Shown one piece after another: positions 58,334 to 64,000 of a stretch of DNA of 64,000 nt. Positions within the stretch are counted from its first letter, which is position 1. Each line of letters begins with the position of its first letter. The translations under genes and the position numbers were made by a program. The notes beneath the pieces were generated by a model. It did not search any database, was not told the origin of the DNA, and saw nothing but the letters and a program-made list of their open reading frames with translations. The stretch lies in the NCBI GenBank assembly GCA_963975155.1, contig CAXBFG010000005.1:186001-250000 (forward strand). The letters are read 5' to 3'. This DNA comes from UBA5109 sp963975155 (GTDB lineage: Bacteria > Pseudomonadota > Gammaproteobacteria > Pseudomonadales > Pseudohongiellaceae).

Positions 58334-60214
58334 ATGAAAGTAATACGATACGGCCTGGCTATAGCACTAAGTGCCTGTAGCTCTGTGGTTCAGGCACAGA
58401 CAGAATCGGCTCCCGAACTCGAAACCATCATAGTAAGCGCCCACAGGGTAGAGATGCCCGTCAGGCAAGTCGGGGTTTCGGTTTCAGTACTGGACAGAGA
58501 AGCTATCGAGGCACTGGGCAGTGTTTCGATCACCGAGATCTTGCGAAACCTGCCTGGTCTCGCGGTAAGCAACAGCGGAGGGGCAGGCAAGCAGAGCACC
58601 TTGCGTATCAGGGGCGAAGAAGGTTTTCGTACCAAAATATTGCTGGATGGTATTGAAGTTTCCGACAGTAGTTCTACCCAAATTCAAACTCAGCTGGAGC
58701 ATTATCTGGCAGCTGATGTTGAGCGCATTGAAGTGCTAAGAGGCCCGCAAGGTATGATGTATGGGGCAGATGCCGGAGGCGTGATAAATATTGTTACACG
58801 CCGGAGTGAAGATGGCTTTAATGGTACTTTAAGTACGGAATACGGAAGCTATCAGAGTCGCCAACTTGCTGCCCATATCAGTGCCAAGGTCGATAAGCTG
58901 GATTTTGCTTTTAATCTGACCGATCTGGATACAGAAGGGTTTAACAGCAGATCAGATGATCCTGGCCAGGATAAAGATGGCTATGACAATACAAGTCTGG
59001 CCGCCAGATTTGGCATGGATATCAATACACAGTGGCGGCTTGAGTCCGATCTGCGGCAGTTGCAAGCGGATACAGAGTTTGATGCCTGTTTTGGTCTGAG
59101 TGGTACTAGCCATGACTGTCTTGCCAATTTTAAACAACAAAATTACCGGCTGGCACTGGGCTTTAAGAATGAAAGGTTCTCCCAACAACTCTCCTGGCAC
59201 AGCTCTGCCACGCAACGTCTTAATTACAGTGATAATAATCTGGGTCTCGCTATTGAAGGGGAATTAGACCAGTTGTTATATGTAGGAACTTATGCTGTCT
59301 CAGAACAGCATGCCTTTTTATTTGGCATGGATCATCAGGCCGCTGATCTGGAGGACGGAAATAATCCACATAGCCGGAATCAATTAGGAGTTTTTGGGGA
59401 ATGGCAGGGTAATAAGGCCGATAGGTTCTTTTACACTTTGGGTTTGCGGCGAGATGATAATGATGATTTTGGTGAGCACAATAGCGTTCGGCTAAGTACG
59501 GCTTATCTTGTTGATTTAAATAATGGTTTATTGAAATTAAAAGCCAGTTTTGGGAATGGTTTCCGGGCTCCGAGTCTATACGAAGTCGCCTACAATCAAA
59601 GTGCCTTTGCCTCAGCTCCGGCTACACTGCTTGCCCTGGATGAAGAGCAAAGTCAGGGCATGGATTTTGGCTTTGAATATTTAAGTAACAATGGCTTCGA
59701 AGTTGAGGCAATTTATTTTTCTCAAGATATGGAAAATGCTATTGAGTTTGATCTCGCTACCTACTCCGGGTACATACAGAGAAGTGGCAAGAGCAAGGCC
59801 AGAGGGCTGGAATTATCGATGCGTCAAACACTTACTGACAATCTCGGCATCAGTGTCAATTACACTTATACCAATACCAAAAACAACGCTGGGGAACAGC
59901 GCATTCGCAGGCCTGATCATACTGCAAACATTGCATTTAACTATCGCAGTGACGACGACAGATTACATATAAATTTAAATGCCAGATATGTTTCCGAATC
60001 CATCGATGAAATTTACGACCCATCTATCTTCGATACAGTTCGACTTGCACTCGATGACTATGCGCTAATGAACATTACCCTTGCTTATGATCTTTCTGAA
60101 AATATTGAAATATTTTCCAGAATTGAAAACCTTCTGGATAAGCAATACGTAGAAGTAGTTAATTACAATGTAGCCGGTAGCGCATTATACGGTGGACTGC
60201 GATTGAAATTTTAA
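58334..60214 (+). CDS. btuB: TonB-dependent vitamin B12 receptor
   Basis: This 626-aa outer-membrane receptor has a signal peptide (residues 1-21, cut before QTE), a TonB box (ETIIVSA), a plug domain with the IRGEEGFRTKILLDGIEV and VERIEVLRGPQGMMYGADAGGVINI motifs, and a 22-strand barrel ending in GGLRLKF. The riboswitch upstream identifies cobalamin as the likely ligand, although the family also includes iron-siderophore receptors. The ATG at 58334 (GAGG upstream) is preferred over one 12 nt earlier. cobO starts 1 nt after its stop. Confidence 0.93.
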   Translation: MKVIRYGLAIALSACSSVVQAQTESAPELETIIVSAHRVEMPVRQVGVSVSVLDREAIEALGSVSITEILRNLPGLAVSNSGGAGKQSTLRIRGEEGFRTKILLDGIEVSDSSSTQIQTQLEHYLAADVERIEVLRGPQGMMYGADAGGVINIVTRRSEDGFNGTLSTEYGSYQSRQLAAHISAKVDKLDFAFNLTDLDTEGFNSRSDDPGQDKDGYDNTSLAARFGMDINTQWRLESDLRQLQADTEFDACFGLSGTSHDCLANFKQQNYRLALGFKNERFSQQLSWHSSATQRLNYSDNNLGLAIEGELDQLLYVGTYAVSEQHAFLFGMDHQAADLEDGNNPHSRNQLGVFGEWQGNKADRFFYTLGLRRDDNDDFGEHNSVRLSTAYLVDLNNGLLKLKASFGNGFRAPSLYEVAYNQSAFASAPATLLALDEEQSQGMDFGFEYLSNNGFEVEAIYFSQDMENAIEFDLATYSGYIQRSGKSKARGLELSMRQTLTDNLGISVNYTYTNTKNNAGEQRIRRPDHTANIAFNYRSDDDRLHINLNARYVSESIDEIYDPSIFDTVRLALDDYALMNITLAYDLSENIEIFSRIENLLDKQYVEVVNYNVAGSALYGGLRLKF

Positions 60215-60215
60215 T

Positions 60216-60821
60216 ATGAGTACAGAGCAAAACAGTAAACATAAAAGCCGGATGCAGAACTTGAAGCAACAAGTTGATCAAGGCATTGCTGCTGCTTCAA
60301 CAGAACGCGGTGTGTGTATATTTCTGACCGGGGATGGCAAGGGGAAGAGTACTTCTGCTTTTGGTATGGTCATGCGAAGTCTTGGTTACGGACACAGGGT
60401 GGGCATCGTGCAGTTTATCAAGGGGGAGCAGCTATCTGGAGAAGAAGTGTTTCTCAGGGAAAACTATCCGGATATGCCGTTTTATCAGATGGGCACAGGC
60501 TTTACATGGGACACGCAGGACAGGGAAGTCGACATTGCAGCAGCACAGCAGACCTGGAAAGAAGCCGAAAGACTACTGCAGGATAGCGAAATCGATCTGG
60601 TCGTGCTGGATGAATTAACCTATATGTTTGCCTTTGCCTATCTGGAGAAAGCAGCAGTATTAAAGGCTATATCTGACAGGCCATTACAACAGAGCGTTAT
60701 CATTACCGGTCGGGGAGGGGGTGCTGAATTGAGGAAAATCGCCGATACAGTGGCAGAAGTCAAAAATATAAAGCATGCTTATGCCTTAGGTATAAAGGCT
60801 CAAAAAGGGGTGGATTTTTAG
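60216..60821 (+). CDS. cobO: Cob(I)alamin adenosyltransferase (CobO/BtuR type)
   Basis: This 201-aa enzyme adds the adenosyl group to reduced corrinoids, completing uptake of B12 brought in by BtuB. It has the P-loop GDGKGKSTSAFGM (near residue 40), VGIVQFIKGEQ, and the DLVVLDELTYMF and VIITGRGG motifs of the CobA family. Its start follows the btuB stop almost directly, so it shares the riboswitch. No corrin-ring synthesis genes are in view, which fits a B12 salvage life style. Confidence 0.96.
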   Translation: MSTEQNSKHKSRMQNLKQQVDQGIAAASTERGVCIFLTGDGKGKSTSAFGMVMRSLGYGHRVGIVQFIKGEQLSGEEVFLRENYPDMPFYQMGTGFTWDTQDREVDIAAAQQTWKEAERLLQDSEIDLVVLDELTYMFAFAYLEKAAVLKAISDRPLQQSVIITGRGGGAELRKIADTVAEVKNIKHAYALGIKAQKGVDF

Positions 60822-60824
60822 CTT

Positions 60825-62048
60825 ATGCAAGAAATAAATAAAACACCGGGGGTTAGAGACTATTTACGGGATTTCATAAAGCTTGAGTCGGCTGGTGGAA
60901 TTCTACTTTTGGTCGCTACCGTGCTGGCCATACTGGTGGCCAATTCTCCGCTGGAAGTTATATATGGCTCCTTCCTGAATACGACAGTTGCGATACAGGT
61001 CGGCGCACTGGATATTTCCAAGCCATTATTGCTGTGGATCAATGATGGCCTGATGGCCGTGTTCTTTTTTCTGATCGGCCTGGAAATAAAAAGAGAAATT
61101 GTTGAGGGTGAACTTTCTTCCCTTTCACAGGTGATATTGCCGGGCATCGGAGCCCTGGGTGGAATTATTGTACCGGCTCTGATTTATGTATACCTGAATA
61201 TGGGTGATGCTAGTGCACTGGATGGTTGGGCCATACCAGTGGCGACTGATATAGCTTTCGCTCTGGCATTACTGGGAGTATTTGGAGCGCGAGTGCCAAT
61301 CAGTCTGAAAGTATTCCTGCTGACCTTGGCAATTTTTGATGATCTTGCAGCAATTGTCATCATTGCCATTTTTTATTCGGGTGATTTATCAGGAACAGCA
61401 TTAATAAGCGCAGTCCTGGCTTTGATTATCGCCATTACTATGAACAGGTTTAAGGTGACGAACACGGCAGCCTATATATTGTTGGGGATTGCCCTGTGGA
61501 TAGCCGTGTTGAAATCAGGGGTTCATGCGACACTGGCAGGAGTCCTGATCGCCTTCTGTATTCCAATGCGCGATGAGCACGGCCATTCGCCAATCAAGGA
61601 ACTGGAGCATAATTTACATATCCCGGTGGCATATGCCATTTTGCCCATGTTTGCATTTGCAAACGCCGGACTATCGTTTGCTGGCACTTCGCTAAACGAT
61701 TTACTGCACCCGATTACTCTGGGTGTGATCGCAGGTCTTGTTGTTGGTAAACCCCTGGGAATAATTGTGTTTGTCGGACTGGCACTGCTAATTGGATTGG
61801 CGAAATTACCCAAAGGAGTGAACTGGTATCAGCTTTGCGGAGTGGCCTTCGTGTGCGGGATCGGCTTCACCATGAGCTTGTTTATAGCGGGACTGGCATT
61901 TGAACATAACAGTTCTGAATTTTTTACCGGAGACAGACTGGGGATAATTATTGGTTCAGTGATTTCTGCTTTGCTGGGTTTTCTGATATTGCATTTCAGC
62001 CTGCCTTCCCCCTTATCTTCGGTCCAGCAAGACAAGAGTGAAGTGTGA
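60825..62048 (+). CDS. nhaA: Na+/H+ antiporter NhaA
   Basis: This 407-aa inner-membrane antiporter exchanges two protons for one Na+. About 12 helices are visible. The ion-binding aspartates lie in the unwound-helix region AIFDDLAAIVIIA, and the pH-sensor-like loop HGHSPIKELEHNLH and the start VLAILVANSPLEVIYGSFL are typical. It begins 3 nt after cobO and therefore appears to lie in the B12-regulated operon, which is unusual for nhaA. An internal promoter inside cobO cannot be excluded. Confidence 0.95.
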   Translation: MQEINKTPGVRDYLRDFIKLESAGGILLLVATVLAILVANSPLEVIYGSFLNTTVAIQVGALDISKPLLLWINDGLMAVFFFLIGLEIKREIVEGELSSLSQVILPGIGALGGIIVPALIYVYLNMGDASALDGWAIPVATDIAFALALLGVFGARVPISLKVFLLTLAIFDDLAAIVIIAIFYSGDLSGTALISAVLALIIAITMNRFKVTNTAAYILLGIALWIAVLKSGVHATLAGVLIAFCIPMRDEHGHSPIKELEHNLHIPVAYAILPMFAFANAGLSFAGTSLNDLLHPITLGVIAGLVVGKPLGIIVFVGLALLIGLAKLPKGVNWYQLCGVAFVCGIGFTMSLFIAGLAFEHNSSEFFTGDRLGIIIGSVISALLGFLILHFSLPSPLSSVQQDKSEV

Positions 62049-62061
62049 TTAGCCGATTATC

Positions 62062-62363
62062 CTATTCCCCAAAATTATCGTTGTAGCTTATTTTCCAGAT
62101 TTTTCCCTGCAAAAAATCTGAGATATACAGTGAGCCATCAAAGCTAAAAGCTTTATCAGCATGTTGTTGCTTCATGCTAAATCCACTCACTACGATTTCG
62201 GTTCTGAAGATGGAATCAGCTCTTTGCCTTCAAAATGAAAGCGCTAAACTGCAGTATTATCGGAGTCATATAGCATCCCATTATAGAATTTCAGGCTTGT
62301 TCCGTTAATCGTGCTGAAGCTCTCTATGTGATCGGCTATCCCATCATTGTTGGTATCTCGCAT
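62062..62363 (-). pseudogene. Remnant of a glucose/sorbosone dehydrogenase-like gene
   Basis: On the minus strand, from ATG 62363, about 40 codons read MRDTNNDGIADHIESF... up to DNTAV, followed by TAG where the family has Tyr, then RFHFEGKELIPSSEP. After a frame change, the next frame reads EIVVSGFSMKQQHADKAFSF, then DGSLYISDFLQGKIWKISYN and a stop at 62062. These pieces match successive blocks of PQQ-dependent sorbosone/glucose dehydrogenase-like proteins. The part between the SFDG block and the C-terminal GKIWKISY block is deleted. An in-frame stop, a frameshift and a deletion indicate a dead gene. Confidence 0.7.
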
Positions 62364-62467
62364 GGTTATTCCGGTATGGGAGCTTGTGCAAAGACAAGTG
62401 CAGGTTAGAAACTGAATACGACGAATTTTTTCAGTATGTTAAACATGAGTCCCCATTAAGAATCTTC

Positions 62468-63742
62468 TTAGTTGTTTTTTGAAAAGGATACTTTTTCCAG
62501 CATATAACGGTAATAGGCTTGCTCACCAGACTCGGTAGCTAGCTGTTTAAAAAGTTGTTCTGCTTTTTCATAATTCTTGGCGTAATAACTTTGCATTGCT
62601 TGACCATGCGTTTCCAGAATGGTGGACTGGGATTCAGTCAGTTCATTTTCCATACATATAGGCTGATAGATCCTTACATTGGTACTGCGACCCTTTACCA
62701 CCAGTGTGTCCAGTTCCCTGTAGATGATGTCACTGGTTTCCTGCTTGGTCTCCTCACCAACGATACAGGGTACCTGATAGACTCGGGTCAGACGTTCGAG
62801 TCGAGATGCTAAATTTACTGCATCCCCGATCACCGTATAGTTCAGGCGGTATAAAGAACCCATATTGCCAACATTTACCATGCCGGTATTTATACCGATG
62901 CCCATATCAGTGGCAGGTAATCCTTTGCCGCTTAACTGACTTTTCAGCCCGGCAAGGGCCTTATGCATGTCCATGGCGGCCAGAACTGCCCGGCGAGCAT
63001 GATCTTCATGTGGCAGGGGGGCTCCCCAGAAGGCCATTACAGAGTCGCCTATGTATTTATCGATAGTGGCGCCATAATGGTGCAGAACAGCAGATAGTGT
63101 TGTGAAGTATTCATTTAACATACTGACTACCTGCTTCGGATTTAAGTGTTCTGAAATGCCGGTAAAATCCTTTAAATCACAGAAAATAATTGTAAGTGGT
63201 TTCAGCTCTCCATCCAGATTGATCAATTCCGGGTGTCTGCTAACCTCATTAACAATATCAGGTGGAACATAACGACTAAACAGGTTGATCAGTTTCTGTT
63301 TTTTCTGGGTTTCTGAATAGTAAGTCAGCAGTACATTCATGCCAAAGAGCATTAACAAAACAAGCAGGCTGTACTCCATCGGAAGACTGGTATTGTTATA
63401 GGAGTCATTAAAGCCGAGAAACAAAAACGGTATAGAAACAAGAATAATTACCATTGAAGCGGCGATAGGACGCAATATAGGCAACAGGAAGGCTAGAATG
63501 AAAGAAAATACTACAAGCAGGTAAAATTCTATGGAACTTGCTATTTCCGGTAAAACAAAAGCGGTGCCTCCAAACTGGAATCTGGAAAGAGTTAACTGGA
63601 ATGTGGGAAAGGCACCTCTGCCGAATTCGAGCAGGCCGAGGATATTCAGGGAAAATATTATGACCAGCGCAACTAAAATAAAGATATGAATCCATTCATT
63701 TCTTATTGAGGACTGAACAACGTTAATATTGGGTAATTTCAT
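62468..63742 (-). CDS. Class III adenylate cyclase with short membrane domain
   Basis: This 424-aa protein has four predicted membrane helices in the first ~165 residues, then a class III nucleotide cyclase domain. Metal-binding aspartates lie in FCDLKDFTG and GDSVMAFWG, with the substrate Lys in IDKYIGD and the transition-state Asn/Arg in DAVNLASRLERL. A short helical tail follows (TPR-like, ILETHGQAMQSYYAKNYEKAEQLF). The cyclase half resembles CHASE2-type adenylate cyclases, but the large CHASE2 sensor between helices 1 and 2 is reduced to about 45 residues. The ATG at 63742 is used; a TTG lies 12 nt before. It should make cAMP. Confidence 0.88.
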   Translation of the reverse strand: MKLPNINVVQSSIRNEWIHIFILVALVIIFSLNILGLLEFGRGAFPTFQLTLSRFQFGGTAFVLPEIASSIEFYLLVVFSFILAFLLPILRPIAASMVIILVSIPFLFLGFNDSYNNTSLPMEYSLLVLLMLFGMNVLLTYYSETQKKQKLINLFSRYVPPDIVNEVSRHPELINLDGELKPLTIIFCDLKDFTGISEHLNPKQVVSMLNEYFTTLSAVLHHYGATIDKYIGDSVMAFWGAPLPHEDHARRAVLAAMDMHKALAGLKSQLSGKGLPATDMGIGINTGMVNVGNMGSLYRLNYTVIGDAVNLASRLERLTRVYQVPCIVGEETKQETSDIIYRELDTLVVKGRSTNVRIYQPICMENELTESQSTILETHGQAMQSYYAKNYEKAEQLFKQLATESGEQAYYRYMLEKVSFSKNN

Positions 63743-63760
63743 TTCAAGTCTCAAAACAAC

Positions 63761-63790
63761 AAAAAAAGGCTCCCAAGGAGCCTTTTTATT
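63761..63790. terminator. Bidirectional rho-independent terminator
   Basis: The stem AAAAAGGCTCC/GGAGCCTTTTT with a 3-nt loop has an A-run on one side and a T-run on the other. It ends the pilin-like gene on the minus strand and lies just upstream of the cyclase start, so the cyclase needs its own start signal or limited read-through. Confidence 0.88.
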
Positions 63791-63809
63791 CTAACACTGT
63801 TTTAAGCAC

Positions 63810-64000
63810 TTACATGCGATAACAAACAACGTAGTTATTGTTTTCATCATAGGCAGTTGCAACAGTACCAGTTGGCGCATCAGCGCCAGTTGTATCGACC
63901 TGACCACGGAAACGGCCGGTATTCGCGGCACCATCGTCAAGCTGAGTATCCAGAGCAATACCAGCTGAACCGGGCACATTGCTCATGCAGAGTTTATTGC
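63810..64000 (-). CDS. Type IV pilin-like protein (C-terminal part only)
   Basis: About 62 C-terminal residues are visible up to the TAA at 63810. The frame reads KLCMSNVPGSAGIALDTQLD ... DDGAANTGRFRG ... ENNNYVVCYRM. A cysteine near the edge and the VCYRM cysteine near the end could form the C-terminal disulfide loop typical of pilins and pseudopilins. The ALDTQLDDGAANTG block resembles the C-terminal region of prepilin-type proteins. The N-terminal methylation motif lies outside the window, so the call is tentative. Confidence 0.55.
   Translation of the reverse strand, partial: NKLCMSNVPGSAGIALDTQLDDGAANTGRFRGQVDTTGADAPTGTVATAYDENNNYVVCYRM

Noticed and set aside
63791..63979. 62-codon minus-strand frame at the right edge
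   Set aside because: The overlapping frame ending at 63810 has pilin-like C-terminal features and continues to the window edge. This one is the out-of-frame shadow.
1..64000. tRNA, rRNA, CRISPR, prophage or transposase genes
   Set aside because: No tRNA-like TTCRANT arms in context, no rRNA segments, no regularly spaced direct repeats and no integrase or transposase motifs were recognised. Reading by eye could miss a single tRNA.

Overview
The window is chromosomal DNA of a gammaproteobacterium, probably an aquatic or marine aerobe on the Pseudomonadales/Cellvibrionales side. This rests on gene content and order: an argD-argF-ABC ATPase set, bfr/bfd, rnt-pyrC facing argG, an rsx operon ending in nth, metG, and the leuS-lptE-holA and mrdA-rodA-rlpA-dac-ybeD-lipB-lipA blocks. 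As I recall it, Pseudomonas has much the same groups. I see no rRNA, tRNA, phage, transposase or CRISPR. Base composition looks moderate and even. The species cannot be named from the sequence.

Layout. 1-7.6 kb: class I ribonucleotide reductase (nrdA and the 5' part of nrdB), with NrdR-like boxes in a 1.1 kb leader, then argD-argF and a lone ABC ATPase, all on the minus strand. 8.2-14.4 kb: a DUF2892 membrane protein, a glutathione transferase, a lone hydantoinase B, monothiol glutaredoxin, a DMT permease overlapping a YkoF-like protein and a PnuC-type transporter, and a secreted esterase. 14.4-20 kb: bacterioferritin and its Fur-box-controlled ferredoxin, an Aas-type acyl ligase, RNase T and pyrC, divergent from argG. 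21-23 kb: a Tat-exported sulfite dehydrogenase with its cytochrome c. 23-28 kb: nth and an rsx (Rnf) operon in which rsxB is fused to the tail of rsxC and the NADH/FMN part of RsxC is absent. 28-38 kb: gloA, a phosphopantetheinyl transferase, two zinc-ribbon proteins, sixA, a methyltransferase, metG, a CxxCH protein, folD and trpD. 38-50 kb: a MacAB-OMF efflux pump, then the cell-elongation and lipoate genes. 50-57.5 kb: a DUF5916 outer-membrane protein, holA, a YceI protein, lptE and leuS. 58-62 kb: a cobalamin riboswitch driving btuB, a cobalamin adenosyltransferase gene and nhaA. 62-64 kb: a decayed sorbosone-dehydrogenase remnant, a membrane adenylate cyclase and the end of a pilin-like gene.

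The most unusual feature is a set of intergenic palindromic elements. Family A has five copies. Each has an asymmetric core of about 58-65 nt (114 nt in one copy) that starts GACCGTCT and ends GGCGTGTC and carries two small hairpins. The core is enclosed by long inverted-repeat arms that match within a copy but differ completely between copies. The hairpins show compensatory changes, and most arm mismatches are G.U pairs on the core strand. Family B (three copies) and a looser family C (two clear copies and two doubtful ones) have a related style. Family A copies lie upstream of or between genes. The two clear family C copies lie between convergent genes. I know of no named repeat family with this design.

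The second notable point is the RsxB-RsxC' fusion, which would leave an Rnf-like complex without its usual NADH-oxidising module unless that is encoded elsewhere.
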